From NCBI RefSeq assembly GCF_000203815.1, contig NW_004457736.1, positions 1 to 64,000 of the forward strand: DNA of 64,000 nucleotides, given 5' to 3'. The notes under the pieces are model-generated. The model did no database searches. It saw only the letters and a list, made by a program, of their open reading frames with translations, and was not told the origin of the DNA. Shown here piece by piece: positions 46,220 to 59,289 of this stretch. The first letter of the stretch is position 1, and each line of letters opens with the position of its first letter. The stretch is from Cavenderia fasciculata (taxonomy: Eukaryota; Evosea; Eumycetozoa; Acytosteliales; Cavenderiaceae). The translations under genes were made by a program, and so were the position numbers.

Positions 46220-46601
46220 AAATTAAATGAATAGTCATCACTAAAACAACAACAACAACAACAATGTAATATTAATCTATCATAATAACAACAAAATATA
46301 TAATTGTTAATCCAACCCTTACCAGTAGTACTACCATCTCCCATATCGCATCTTTTTTAAACAACACAAAGTATACTCCCCCAACTCTCGCAATCAACAA
46401 CATAACCATAATTAATTAATTCATTAATACCTCCCCTACTAAATATAATTTTTGTAAACCAGCACTTGATAATAATAAAAAAGTTATACACACCTTATAT
46501 ATATATATACACAAAAAATAATAATATTTTGTTTGTACTGTACAATGTTGTATTCATTATTAAAATATATTTAAGATTTCTTCCTTTTTCTTTTGTTTCT
46601 T
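46220..46601. other. Convergent 3' region
   Basis: Both the RasGEF (plus) and the RING gene (minus) end here. Contains AAC/ACA repeats near 46242-46265, C-rich ACTACCATCTCCC and (TA)n near 46496-46510. No gene. Confidence 0.6.
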
Positions 46602-47635
46602 CTAACTAAATAAAACAAAGAATAATATGATTAAACCAAGAGCAAAAAACATCCTACTTAGGAATATAGATTCAAATTCTGATGGTCCACCATTCCCATT
46701 TCCATTTCCTTGTTGTCCTTGTCCTTGTTGTCCTTGTTGTTGATTATTAGTTTGATAAAAATGTAATCCAAATAAACCTGGAAATAGACCAAATCCAGCA
46801 GAGAATGATACACCTCCTCCACCTCCAGCTTGACCATTCCATTGATTTCCAATGCCTCCAAAAAAGTCGAAATTATTTCCACCTGCCCTGGTAGACCGTT
46901 CTGTTTCTGGTCGTCCAGGTGGTCGAGATGGTATTGAACTAGGTCTCTTTTTTCTTGGATCAGAGGAATTACCTCTTCCATAGATTGGGATTAATTTTTC
47001 CTCTGATATTGGTGCTTTACAAACTGGGCATTGTTGACTTGCATTATGTTGTAACCATTGAAATATACATGACCAACTATTATTAAAAAGGAAAATAAAT
47101 CAATATAAAGAAGAAAAAGGAAGAAGAACCATAATAATAATATATATGATGACAATCATCAACATAAAGCATACCAAAATAAATGACCACATTGAGTAAC
47201 TATAGGTTCATTTACAGTATCAAAGCATATATTACATTCAAACATATCGCTACCTTCATCATTATTATTATTATCGTTTTCATTATTGTTTGATGTTGTT
47301 GATGTTGTTGTTGTAGGTGATTCATTTTTTGGTGTTGTTGAAGAAGTAAAAGTAGAGGTTGTATTTGTGCTTGTCGTAGTAGTACTAGTAGTTGTCGTGT
47401 TAGGAGTATCATCATCATCATTAGTATTATTATTATTATTTGTAGGTGTAGTAGCATTTGATCTTAATCTCACACCACCACCACTATTATTATTATTATT
47501 ATTATTCCTAGATGATATTTGTTCGCTATCTATATTATCATTATTGTTGTTATGTTGTTCTTCTCCTTTTCCTTCTTCTTCTTCTTCTTCTATACTTGGA
47601 TGATCCATGTCATTTTGATTTATCGATGTTGACAT
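46602..47635 (-). CDS. RNF5/RNF185-like membrane RING E3 ligase
   Basis: Exons 47175-47635 and 46602-47076, spliced within the RING; 311 aa. The N-terminal 130 residues are low complexity (Glu, Asn, Thr, Ser). The C3HC4 RING reads [30 protein letters not shown]...CPVC (about residues 136-180), the arrangement of RNF5/RMA1 ligases, followed by a Gly/Pro/Gln-rich linker and a single C-terminal transmembrane helix ([16 protein letters not shown]). Tail-anchored ER E3 ligases of this type act in ER-associated degradation. The long N-terminal extension is typical of dictyostelid homologues. Confidence 0.9.
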
Positions 47636-47964
47636 TTGTATCTATCCTCTTCTCTTTCTATCTTTTGAATCAATCAATCAATGTGTTTGTAATATAATAC
47701 TATCTTTCTATAGACAAGTGAAATAATTGAATTGAATGCAATGAATGGAATGATGACGAGGATGATGTTTGTTTGGGAGCTGGTCAAAAATTAATTAACT
47801 TTTTAAAATTAGATTGTTTGTTTTTTCCCATCAAAAATAAATAAAGAAAGAAAAATCATTTTGTCAAATTTAGAAAAATTGATTTCATGTAGTAATATTT
47901 AAATATCGATGATATTTCTCTTCTCTCTCTCTCTCTCTCTCTCTCTTTTGATCATTGTTTTATT
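47636..47964. other. Spacer with (TC)n tract
   Basis: Promoter of the RING gene and 3' flank of TSEN54. A CT run lies at 47920-47947. No gene seen. Confidence 0.6.
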
Positions 47965-48776
47965 TCATTTAATTGATTTAAATTGAAAAAAGATTAAATC
48001 GCCTTGATTAAAAATACAATGTTTCAATGGAATTGTATTGAGGGTATCGAAACCATTTGATTCTTGGTCGATAAGAGCCAATTCTTCAAATGATGGAACA
48101 AGGTGTGATGTCCCAAAATTATTGTAGATTTTGATTCTAAAATCTGGTTTGCCAGGATTCGATTTCTTAAATGATTTACCTTTTGGTTTATAAACATTGT
48201 AATCAATGTATAAATAATCATCTGATAATGAATGATGATGATCATTCATCTTTTCATCTCCATCCAAACTTTTTTCTTGTTCTGTTTCCTGTTCTTGTTG
48301 TTGTTGTTCATGTTTTATAAAATATTGTGATGTAAGTTGTAATTTTCTATTGATAGAGTTGATAGTTTGATTTCCATTTAAATCATTTGGTAGTTGTAAG
48401 ATTGGTGATACTATATTTTTAATTCTCTCTATTTTAGTCGTTGTCGTCGTCATTGTTGTATTGCCTTTTCCAGCAATAGCAGCATTGTTGTTGTTGTTAA
48501 TTATAATATTTGGTAGAATAGGTGATTTAAATTTAGATTCCAATATTTTGATATTATATTTTGATTTGAGTTCTTCTTCTTGTGTAGTATCCATTTCCTT
48601 TCGTTTGAGTGATAGGTATTTAAGATGTTGTTGAAAGTGATTGATAACCGGTTGACTATAATCTGGTTGATCAATCATATCTATAAATGGTGTAAAATTG
48701 GTATTGTCAAGATCACTATGATCATTTTGTATCTCTTTCCACCAATTTTGACATTTCCTATCAGTATTATCGTGAC

Positions 48777-48834
<58 letters not shown>

Positions 48835-49645
48835 TGTTGTAGTTGTTGAAGTTGATGATCCATTGGTTGTAGTATTATTTGTACAACCAACATTAAATTT
48901 AATTCTTTTCAATATATCTTCTTTTTCATCTTCTAGTATCATAACTTGTTGAGAGTTGTTTGTTTTAGATGTCGTCGTCGTTGTTGTTGTTGATGACGAT
49001 GATTTAATAGTTGTGTCATCATCCTGGTAGTCTAATGAATCTTCATAACGGACAAGATGAAATCCAAGTTTTCTAAAGTAAAGAAATGTTTGGTATTTAT
49101 AGAATGGGAAACCTCCACTATAGAATTGATCATCAAATAGTTTATATGCATCTTGTAAACATAAAGGTAATCCTTTAAATATTAATTCAACTACTCCAAT
49201 CTCTAATAAATATCTAAAGTAGTAGTTTCTAGGATTAGTATTACTTTAAATACACATTATATCTCTATATATATATATAATAACATACATTGCTTCTTCA
49301 ACATAAAGATGTAAAACACCTTTAATACTATGACCAAGTGATTCAAATTGTTTTCCTTTTGGCTTTAACACTTTAAATAGTTTCTTTGATTCATCCCATT
49401 CTGCAATTGATAGATTTCCTCTTTATTATAATCAAAAAAACTCTGTTGTTTAGTATACTCTATACTCTATTCTATTAATGTATATTATATATGTTTGTTA
49501 TAGTGCTTGCTTACCTTGTACATTTCTTTTTTGAATTGTATAATGCTTCTCTCCACTCTTTGATTGTATTTTCATCACCTTTTTTAGCATTTGGTTTGAT
49601 ATCCTCATCGTCGTCATCATAGTGGTTACTATCCTCCATCACCAT
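47965..49645 (-). CDS. TSEN54: tRNA-splicing endonuclease subunit Sen54-like
   Basis: Exons 49515-49645, 49289-49420, 47965-49213; 503 aa. The N-terminal region carries the Sen54 domain: CTRGNLSIAEWDESKKLF, LYVEEA, then LLEIGVVELIFKGLPLCLQDAYKLF, the expected hydrophobic-Gly and PLSLQQAY-type block. A long Asn/Thr/Gln-rich insert (including a poly-Asn run encoded at 48778-48833) separates it from the C-terminal half, which ends with YKPKGKSFKKSNPGKPDFRIKIYN, matching the conserved F-R-K-x-x-P-G-K-P-D block of Sen54. Sen54 is a structural subunit of the heterotetramer that removes introns from pre-tRNAs. Two possible starts, 49645 and 49639 (MVMED or MED); I use the first. Confidence 0.85.
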
Positions 49646-49927
49646 CTATTCTATATCTATATATATATATGTATATATGTATAAATATATTTATTCTATA
49701 TCTCTCTCTACTCGATTAAATGAGAGGAATGTAATACATTCGATTTGGTTTGGGATCTTGAAAAAATTAAAGATATATTCAAAAATGAAGATATTTTTAA
49801 ATATTAATATTAACAATTAATTGTAATTATAATATATATATTTATATAGATAAAGTTTATTTATTTAAATTTTATTTGTGATCATAATAATAATAATAAT
49901 TATAGGATTGTTCTTTCAAAGTTTAAG

Positions 49928-50718
49928 TTAAATTAAAAAACTTAAGATACTTAATAAAAGTAAAATGGTTGAGGAAACTAATTTAAAGGCACCACTTCTC
50001 TCGACATCCTCTCCAGCATACAATTGAGCACGAGAATAATAAGTGGTAGAATTACTATTTTGTAGAGTAGTTGTTCCATTATTAGTTACATTGACCTTGA
50101 ATTCTCTATAGTTGGAGACGACAAGGACCATTTGAGAGTCGTTTGAATCCATGACACCCTTTTCAAGAGCACGATTGATGGTGCTTGAAATGATGTGATT
50201 GGAATTGTATGATTCTGTAACATTCAATTTAAACTCTGAACTAGTGTTTACCGAGGCAGTGGATGCATTGATCTGGTGATAGAAACTAGATTCATAATTC
50301 TTTTGAGCAAATCCACCAATCTCTACACGATTAACTGCCAGTGTTTTATTCTCATCAGAGACTTTCAAATCATAGTTTAATGTCCATCCAAGTTTATCAT
50401 CTCCATATCCCTTCTCAGCAGTGATAAATGCAATTCCACTAGTTATAATAAATTGACTCTTTGTAATTGGTAAAGTATCAAAACTAAATTCTCCATTAAA
50501 ATAAAACTCTAAAATAATGGATGGATAGTAAGGGTAAAGGGTAAAGGGTAAAGGGGATAGATAGTTGAGGAAATTAGAAAGATGTTTAAAGTTTTTTTTG
50601 TTTAGGAGGGAAACATATGTATGTATGGATATATACTTGTAGAATTTGAAGTCAATTGAGCATTATTAGAGGAGATATAAAAGATTGATATTATTAATAT
50701 TATAAATAGAGATTTCAT
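49928..50718 (-). CDS. GPI-anchored-type surface glycoprotein, unknown
   Basis: Exons 50637-50718 and 49928-50508; 220 aa. Signal peptide (MKSLFIILIISIFYISSNNA), a middle beta-rich region with many N-x-S/T sites (NTSSE, NVTES, NDSQ, NGTTT, NSTTY), and a C-terminal hydrophobic tail (FKLVSSTILLLLSILSFLI) following a Ser-Gly-Ala cleavage-type sequence. This organisation is that of GPI-anchored surface proteins. No cysteine-rich or catalytic domain; family unknown. The C-terminus lacks charged residues after the hydrophobic stretch, supporting GPI over transmembrane anchorage. Confidence 0.8.
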
Positions 50719-51071
50719 ATTTTTAATTATAATTTTGAACTAATTAATTTGAACTATTAATTTGATTGATTGAAAGAAATAATAAACAAAACACAAAGAT
50801 GGAAAAATATAGATATAAAAAAAAGAGAGGGGTTTTTGACTGATTTAATTTTAGGATACACTCCAACCAAAATTTTTTTTTTGTGATCATCTTGGTGGTG
50901 GTTGTGCGATTATGCATTCTAATGAACGTGGGTACCCACATAGAGATGCACACATACCTTTGTGTGTGTGTATGTTATTGTTTTTCTTCCTTGTGATCGT
51001 GATATATGTGCCAAAATAGGAATGTGGAAGGTTTCAAAATTTAAATAGTGTATATTCATAGCCAAATTTAT
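50719..51071. other. Spacer between surface-protein and PTH2 genes
   Basis: Promoter of the GPI-type gene and 3' flank of PTH2. Contains poly-T and a TGTGTGTGTGT run near 50963. Two short ORFs on the minus strand are not supported. Confidence 0.6.
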
Positions 51072-51809
51072 TTATAATAATTTAAGGTGACCTGAAACAG
51101 TATCGATGAGAGACTTTGGAGCTTTAAATGTATAGATATTAGTAAATTAATTAATATCCTGTTTGTATATATATATATATTTGTTTGAATGTGTTTGTGT
51201 TTAACATCATTGTAACATACCAGGACCAATAGCCAATACAGTACAAGTTCCAGCTTCAATTTGAGTTCTTCCAGCATCGACCACTAAATAGTTTGGAAGT
51301 TTAAGTTTTCTTGCTTCCCTTTCAATGTCCAATAGTTCTTTTTCACTTTCTACTTTGATGGCTATTTTAGCTTGACCTCCATATTCCCAACGTTTGAGTA
51401 GATCCTTGAATTCCTCCTTTTTCGTGGCCGACTTGTATGCACCTAAAGTGCCGTGACAGCACTGAGCAGCAATCTTTCCTTTTCCCATTTTTAAATCGTT
51501 ACGAACAATTAATACCATTTTACATTCTTCTTGTTGATCATCGAAATCTTCATCGAAATCACTTTCTTCGTCTGTCGATTCGTCATCTTCAACTTTAATC
51601 GATGGTTTAGTAGTAGAAGTAGCAGTAGCAGTGGCAGTAGCAGTTGCTGATGATGAAGTATTATTATTATCTGTATTATTTTTAGGTTGTAAGAAATGAG
51701 CTCCAAACATGATGCCAGTCATAAACGCTACGATTAAGTATACGACACTTGATGTATTATCAATGAGCAGCTGTAAAGATGATTCCTCTACTACTCCTTC
51801 TGTCGTCAT
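51072..51809 (-). CDS. PTRH2: Peptidyl-tRNA hydrolase 2
   Basis: Exons 51221-51809 and 51072-51121 (last 17 codons: APKSLIDTVSGHLKLL after the shared Gly); 212 aa. An N-terminal hydrophobic helix (VVYLIVAFMTGIMFGAHFL) acts as membrane anchor, a Thr/Ala/Ser and acidic linker follows, then the Pth2 domain (KMVLIVRNDLKMGKGKIAAQCCHGTLGAY ... WEYGGQAKIAIKVESEKELLDIEREA ... TQIEAGTCTVLAIGP). These are family-wide conserved residues. Pth2 cleaves peptidyl-tRNA; the animal form (Bit1) is anchored on mitochondria, and the anchor here suggests the same. Confidence 0.93.
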
Positions 51810-53100
51810 CTTATATTATTATTATTATTATTATTTATCAATAATTGATTAGATAGTTTAATTACTAAAAATGGGTGTTCTTCATTGGTCGCGACAGTAT
51901 CTCACAGATCTTCATCACAAATTCATTTCATTTTTTTAAATACAAATATTAGAGAAGAGATAAAGATAAAGATAATGAATGACATTGGTTTTATAATCGT
52001 ATTGATATTCAAATAACAACATGATAAAGATCATGTGAATGATATCATTGACAAAAGAGAAGAGTGTGATGTGATCAACATCATTTTAAAATCACACTAT
52101 ACATATCGGTGATAAATGTCATCGTAGTACTAGCATCAACACAACAACAATAACAACCACACACAATGACACACTGTGTGATGATGGAAATTCGAGTTGT
52201 AAGCAACTTGATAAAATAAGAGAAACGAGGAGAATCAAGTAATATTCTCTTCCTACTCCTACTCCTACTCTTACTACTCCACCTCATTCCATACCCTGGT
52301 TGAAAACAAGAGAAATCCGTAAAGAATACATTACGTAGTGTATTCACTAGAGTAGTGGTGGTGTATTCACATTGTCATTGCATACACAACAATGGAACTA
52401 GTTATAGAATTATCAAGATCAAAATTGCAAAATATCACATTTACCCCTCTTTGTTATTACCCCAATGTAATACACGCTACCACTCGTTTTCAACATAGAT
52501 TACTGTCTATGGAAAACACACAAACACAAACACACACACAAACACACTGTTAGCTCTGGCATGGTAAAGTTATACGTTTCAAAAAAAAGCTATCTGTCTT
52601 TTAATTTACAGTAGCTGTGTTGTCATTGCCAAGCTATTACCTGTGACAGTTTCCATATTTGTTATTTCTTACATGTACATTTGATATATATCTAATTTCA
52701 ATTCTAAACACATAATCCCAATATATTAGTATCCGTATATATAAGTAATACTTACACCTGCTACCTGCCATACTATTAAAGGAGATTTAAAAGTAATAGG
52801 TCATTTTAAAATCATCATCTCTGTTCTATTTAAACGGCCAAATATCACGACAAAAGATAAACATTTAATAACATCTCTTCACCTCTTCTTCAACACACAC
52901 ATAAATAATAATATTATAAATTATAAATAATAATTTAAATATCATTTTTTTTTTTTGTTGTTCTTTTTCTATTTATATATATATATTATAGTAATAATTA
53001 ATTTTATTTATAGTAATAATTATTTATAGTAGTAATAGCGACAGAACGTTCATCAATTGTATTTATAGATATTTATATTTGGGAGAAAAAAAAAAAAACT
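51810..53100. promoter_or_regulatory. Divergent promoter region, CA-rich elements
   Basis: About 1.3 kb between PTH2 (minus) and the aspartic protease (plus). Contains CA-rich repeats (CACACAAACACAAACACACACACAA, about 52516-52545, broken here by its A-rich linkers), similar in composition to GBF-type G-boxes that drive dictyostelid developmental genes, which is inference. A long AT-rich leader (52910-53100) precedes the protease. A 88-aa minus ORF at 52081-52347 has no support. Confidence 0.45.
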
Positions 53101-54702
53101 ATGAAGAATAGAATAGTATCATCTCTATTCTTATTATTTTTAATAGGAAGTTCGCTTGCTACCAATCAAGCATATTATGGATCTTATGAATTACCATTGG
53201 AAATCACAATTAGAGGGTAATTACGCAAATAACTATTATCCAAATATATTTTACAAATATTAAGATTTTATTTATTTTTTAGACCATTGGAAGCATCACA
53301 TGAAACAAATGGATTTGTAGTTTTATCAAGACCACATTTAACCAGATCAGTATTATCTGGTAAAGTAAATCAACCAATGACTGGTGACTTGTTCCAAATC
53401 AATACTCAAATCATTGTTGGAAACACTACATTCCTCGTCCAAGTCGATACTGGGTCACTTTTAATGGCCATTCCATTGGAAGGATGTAACACTTGTGTTG
53501 AAAGTCGTCCAGTCTATCACCCATCTTCAACCTCTACCAAGGTTGCGTGTAGCTCTGACCAATGCAAGGGCTCAGGTAGTACTCCACCATCCTGCAGTCG
53601 TACCTCTTCTGGTGAATCATGTGATTTCCAAATCCGTTATGGTGACGGTTCCCACGTTTCTGGTTACATCTACGAAGATGTTGTCAATCTTGCCGGTCTC
53701 CAAGGAAAAGCAAACTTTGGTGCCAACGATGAAGAAACTGGTGATTTTGAATATCCAAGAGCTGATGGTATCATTGGTTTTGGTAGAACTGTAAGTAAAT
53801 TAAAAATACACACATATATATATATCAATCAATCAATTACTTATATGTATCTATTTAGTGCTCATCATGTGTTCCAACAGTTTGGGATTCATTGGTTAGT
53901 GATTTAGGTCTCAAGAATCAATTTGGTATGTTGTTGAATTATGAAGGTGGAGGTTCATTGTCTTTGGGTGAAATCAACACTAGTTACTACACTGGTGACA
54001 TTAGATACACTCCATTGGTCCAAAAGAACACCCCATTCTACAGTGTCAAATCCACTGGTATTCGTATCAACGACTACACCATCCCGGGTAGCAAGTTGGG
54101 TCAAGAAGTTATCGTCGACAGTGGTAGCACTGCTCTTTCATTGGCTTCAGGTGCTTACGATCAATTAAGAAACTACTTCCAAACTCACTATTGTTCCATT
54201 CAAGGTGTTTGTGAAAATCCTAATATTTTCCAAGGTGTATGTAAAAACTAACCAAATAACAATAGTCACATATACATTTTAACTAAACCATTCTTTCACC
54301 TATTTCTAGTCAATTTGTTATAGTTCAGATGATGTTTTATCGAAATTCCCAACATTGTATTTCACCTTTGACGGTGGAGTTCAAGTTGCCATCCCACCAA
54401 AGAATTATTTGGTCAAGGCCCCACTTACCAATGGCAAATATGGTTACTGTTTCATGATTGAACGTGCCGATTCTACCATGACAATCCTTGGTGACGTTTT
54501 TATGCGTGGATATTACACGGTGTTTGACAATGTCAACGATCGTGTAGGTTTCGCGGTTGGAGCCAATATGTCGACAACTAGTTCGGTAGGTTTTGATCCA
54601 GCTGGAGGTGTCAACGACTCTAATGGCTCGAATCAATTATCCCCCTCCCTTTTCCTCTTCTTTATCATCTCTTCTGTCATTTCCTGTATATTGTTTGTCT
54701 AA
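53101..54702 (+). CDS. GPI-anchored-type aspartic protease (pepsin family)
   Basis: Exons 53101-53216, 53283-53790, 53859-54236, 54310-54702; 464 aa. Signal peptide (MKNRIVSSLFLLFLIGSSLA), prosegment, then the pepsin fold. Both catalytic aspartates are present: DTGS at 94-97 and DSGS at 295-298. The flap Tyr region reads QIRYGDGSHVSGY. Several cysteine pairs (CNTC, CSRTSSGESC, CSSC, CSIQGVC) fit nepenthesin/plant-like aspartic proteases. The C-terminus ends in a hydrophobic stretch (PSLFLFFIISSVISCILFV) after a Ser/Asn/Gly-rich linker, typical of a GPI signal. Activity is expected in an acidic or extracellular setting. An orphan 3' exon candidate lies downstream at 54990-55085. Confidence 0.93.
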
Positions 54703-55677
54703 GTCATCACACACACATATAGTAGTATTAGTGTCGTTGCCAATGAAAAGTAAAGTTTTCAAAACAATCAGGATTTTTCCCCCACCCTTTTCCTTCCCTT
54801 TCCTTTTGACATTAATTGTTTAATGTTCATCTACATACACGCACATACACACACATCGATCGTTTATAAAATATTTATATAAAATTTCTTATATATTTTA
54901 AAATATATCCATATATACTATATCTATATATTTCTGTTTTCTATATATACATTATATCTATATAATTATTTTATTCTCATTTACACTAGGATAGCCTACA
55001 CCAAAACCCACACAACCACAACAACAAAGAAGATTCTAAAGATGAATTCCCAGATTATCCAGATGAATACAATGACTTTTTTTAAACCTTTTTAAATTAA
55101 TTCCATCATTACATAAACTCTACACACACACACAAACATACACTTATTCCCTCTGATATATTCATTTTTCACCTCCTCATCATTTATTTAAACTTTCACT
55201 TTTTCACATCCAACTTTACTCCTACTACTATTTCCAAACGAGGAACAAATTAAAATTATAATTTCCATTAACCAAAACGGTTTTTGGAGATTTAAATAAA
55301 AGCTCTACTCTTACTTCCTTTCTTGAAAAAGATTGGTTTGTGGATAGAGTATGAAATATTAGAATTGATTTCAACCATCAATTCTTTTATTTTTTAAATA
55401 TTATAAAATTAATTTGAAGCTTATTTCTTTATTGGATTTAAATATTATGAGTTGTATTTGTAAAAAAAAAACAAAAACAATGGTAAGTATAAGGCTTAAC
55501 ATATTATATATATTATTTGATTTATAACAAAATGTTCTATTTATCTATAGTTTATAATCAATTATTTATTATATAAAATAAATTTTATTTATTTCTTTTG
55601 ACTGACTATTATTATATTTTTAACCCACTATAAACCCAAAACCCAAAAATGATTTTGTTCATATGGAAATGGATGGT
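54703..55677. other. Convergent 3' region with an orphan exon candidate
   Basis: Between the protease (plus) and SCYL2 (minus). The frame at 54990-55085 begins just after a CACTAG acceptor and reads DSLHQNPHNHNNKEDSKDEF, then PDYPDEYNDFF and stop: hydrophilic and acidic, with no in-phase upstream exon that I can identify. The surrounding sequence is AT-rich. Otherwise no gene. Confidence 0.5.
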
Positions 55678-58600
55678 TTAAATCAAATTATTATTATTAC
55701 GATTATAATTAGTGTTTTGTTGTTGTTGTTGAGATTGTTGTTGATTTCCATTCCACTGATTATTCATATTATTATTTAAACCAACATTATTAAAATTATT
55801 TATATTCTTTTGATGTTGTTGTAAAATTTGTTGGTTGTTATTCATACCAGCAAATATATCATTTGTAGCATTATTAAATACTGATGAGGATCCTCCTCCT
55901 CCTCCATAGGAGGATTGATTAAAATTATTATTATTATTCATATTATTATTGTAATTGTTGTTGAAATTATTATTATTATTGTCAGTGGTCATATTAAAAT
56001 TATTAAAACCACTATTACCACTGCTACTATTAGTGCTATAGTTATTAAGCGGTTTTGATGACGAGGAAAAAGAGTTATCATACTTTAATTGTGTAGAATT
56101 ATTATTATTATTATTAGTTGTGATATTATTATTATTTGATCCTGCATTTGATGTAGGTTGAAGTAGTGTCATTCCACTGCTGCTGCTACTGCTACTATTA
56201 CCACTATTTAACCCCATTCCCATTCCCATATTCATATTATTATTGTTATAATTGCTACTTGGATTATAACCCAAATTCATAGAGGTATTTTGATAGTTTC
56301 CTGTATTTCCAACAACTGTGTTTGATGAAAATGAAGAGGAAGAAGAAGTAAATGGCATTGGATTGGATGATGATGACGAGGATGTGGTTGGAGTGATTGG
56401 AGTTGCTGAAAAGTCATCCAAATTATAGTTATAGTTGGGTGCAGGATAAGATGATTTAGAAGTGGATGAAGATGAGATTGGAGTGATTGGGGTTGATGAT
56501 GATGTTGTTGGAAGTGGGGTCAATAAACTTGAAAATGCATTATTATTATTATTATTATTATTAGTGTTGTTATAGGTATTGGTAGATGATGAGGGTATTG
56601 TGTTTGTAGAGTTGGGATAGCTTAATTTGGGAGAAGGATTGCGAAGTTGGATGGGTGGAGTATTGGATGATGTTGATGGAGGAGGTGGAGTCATTGAAGT
56701 AAAGTCTGGTGAATCAAATACAGATCCACTACCCATTCCTCCTTTACTACTACTACTATTGGCTGTTGTTGTTGTTGTTGTTGGACTAATCTTGTCTGAT
56801 GATGAAGAAATTGGTGAAATAAAATTTGAAGGTAGAGTAATCTTTCCAAATGCTTGATTATTACTATTGTTACTGGTGGTTGGTTCCAAGAATCCTCCAT
56901 TGTCGGCAAATGGATTTGTACTATTTGAAAGACTAGTGCCACTGCTGTTGGGAGGAGCTCCTCCAGCAGATGGATTGATTACCCTTTCAAACTTATCATC
57001 AGTCTCTTGTGGCGATTTGGTGTATCGTTTGAGATTGTTTAGTTCGTTGAGACGTTCTGCCTCATAGGCTGTCAAAACGTCCTTGACCACCTTCATGATG
57101 GTTTTAAATTGCTCCAAATCAATGTGCTTGTCTGCACTCATTGGAATTAGAGCTGGCAACACTTTAAGTGCCAATAATTCACCTCCAAGTTTTTTTGAAA
57201 TGGCTTCATACACAAATACCAATGCCTCTAAAATAGGTGGACTATTGTCAATTGATAAAATCTTTTCCAAATTTGGTAGCATTGATTCTTCAATTAATTT
57301 TTTATCCAATAATGGTATTAATCTAAATCAAGTTAAGAATGAAATAATTTGATTAGAAAACGGAATAGTTTCCATAAATAAATATAAAATATTAAAATAT
57401 TTACAAAGAAAACCATTGAATTGATTTTGTACGAATATGTAATGGGAAACCTCCAACAACCAAATTAGTCAAACGGGGTACTACACCATGACTAATAGCA
57501 TCATGATCGAAATGCTTGATTACAATAGTTGAAACATTTAAACATTGGAATATAATCTCTGGTGTTGGTCCACACATTGTACCTAAAACTATTGGTAATA
57601 CATCTAAATTAAATAAATAATTAAATTAATAAACATTCATATATTATTATTAATATTATTTTTTTTTGTTTATACAAACATTTTTTAATATATTCATTTG
57701 TTGATTTATCAACTATAGTTTCTAAACTTTCAAGAATACAAGCCAATACTTCATTTTTTGGTTCCTTGTTGGTGAGGATTTGTTTGAGGTTGGGAGCAAT
57801 AGCTTGCATGAAATGATCTTTTTTAAGTTCCTTGGAGATTGCGAGAATACAAGGAAGGACCACATAGAGAGTACGCTCGTTTGAAAGTTCTGCAATGAGG
57901 GTTGGGAGGAGATAGTTGATTTGAATATGACTTGAAAATTGAGTCAATATTCTCAACAGTCCTCTAAAGAATTGTAATCGTGATTCCTCTTCCTTTTGGA
58001 CAATATTGGCGAGATAGACCAACGACTTTACCTTGACATCAGAGAAATAGGCAGATCTAACAAAACTTTCAACATCACCTCTTAGTGATGGCTCACCAAG
58101 TAGAATGGTACATACACGAGCACTGTCTAGCAAATGTGACTTTTTCTGTGCCTCTTGTTTGGCGTTGGAAAGTCGAGAGAGGTAGTATGAAGAAACACCC
58201 ATCTTGGAGATTGTCTCTCCGGCCTGATCCAACGATCGATCCAAATTCAACGATATCTCACTAATGATTCGACCAATACTAAAGAGATCACTATTGTACT
58301 CCCATTTCTTTTGTTGTACATATTCAGGTGGCAAATAATCCAAATCTGGTAAAATGATCGATCCTTCATCATACCCATACTCTTTCATATCATGACTCAA
58401 TCCATGAATTGAATCTTGTTTATCTATTCCACTTGAAAATCCTAATCCTCCAATTTTCCATTTCAACTAATTAAAAGTAAATCAAAAAAAAAAAGGTTAA
58501 TATTATAGGAGTTGTGATTATTTGTTTGTTTGTTTGTTTGTTTGTTTGTTTGTTTGTTTGTTTGTTTGTTTGATTACATACAGTCTTTGTAATGAATATT

Positions 58601-59018
58601 GATTTTGGGGATATATTTCTATGAAGTAACTTGGCAGTTTGATTTAAAAAGTGTACACCTTCAATCAATTGAGATATACCCAATTGAATCTCCAATTCTT
58701 CAAATGTAAAATGAGGTTTGTTTGCTTCGACCGATGATACTTGGTTTGATTTCTTTGAGCTTCTATGTTGTTGAATCAATGCGTCTAATGTTGCCAAGAT
58801 GGGTTCAGTTGCAAAGTACATCGTTGTCTTTGTCTCCTCAATGGGACTAACTACCTGTAAAATGGCAGGATGACGTAATCTCTGTAGACTCTGTGCTTCC
58901 TTTTTCAAATAGTCTATAATCTCTGTTTGATTTGCTTTTGGTAACTTTTCTATTGATTTCTTTTCAAAGTACTAAAGAGATAGAGAGGAGAAGAGGGATC
59001 ATGATAATTGGGTCAGTC

Positions 59019-59053
<35 letters not shown>

Positions 59054-59073
59054 CTATGTAATTGTTTCTACTA

Positions 59074-59124
<51 letters not shown>

Positions 59125-59289
59125 ATATAATCTTACAAAGACAGAAGTTTCTTCAGATGATGATTTCTTGATTGCATCATGTATTTTCCAAAATCTAGTT
59201 GGACATCTGACCTCTCTTAGATCATAGTCTTTGACAGGTGATATAGCAGATGACAGGAATCCCTTCACTTTTTGTGAGAATCCTTCCAT
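55678..59289 (-). CDS. SCY1-like pseudokinase (SCYL2-like)
   Basis: Five exons: 59137-59289, 58582-58971, 57680-58466, 57405-57603, 55678-57322; 1057 aa. Residues 1-330 form a kinase fold ([38 protein letters not shown]) but the catalytic loop reads [11 protein letters not shown], lacking the HRD Asp, and the DFG position is IGGLGFS, so it should be inactive. Residues about 330-620 are HEAT-like helical repeats as in SCYL proteins. The C-terminal 400 residues are very Asn/Ser/Thr-rich with NPF motifs ([15 protein letters not shown]), consistent with clathrin/EH-adaptor interactions as in SCYL2 (CVAK104). Predicted role in clathrin-dependent trafficking between trans-Golgi and endosomes. Confidence 0.92.
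58518..58575. repeat. (TTTG)n repeat in SCYL2-like intron
   Basis: About 13 TTTG units within the intron 58467-58581. Intron 58972-59136 of the same gene also holds a (TCAA)n run (59018-59052) and a (TC)n run (59073-59118). These are intronic microsatellites without visible coding role. Confidence 0.9.

Noticed and set aside
52081-52347. 88-aa minus ORF in the PTH2/protease spacer
   Set aside because: Made of (CTC)n and CA-repeat translation; no supporting feature.
58510-59120. CRISPR-like or satellite array from the TTTG, TCAA and TC runs
   Set aside because: These are simple microsatellites inside two introns of the SCYL2-like gene, with no spacer structure.
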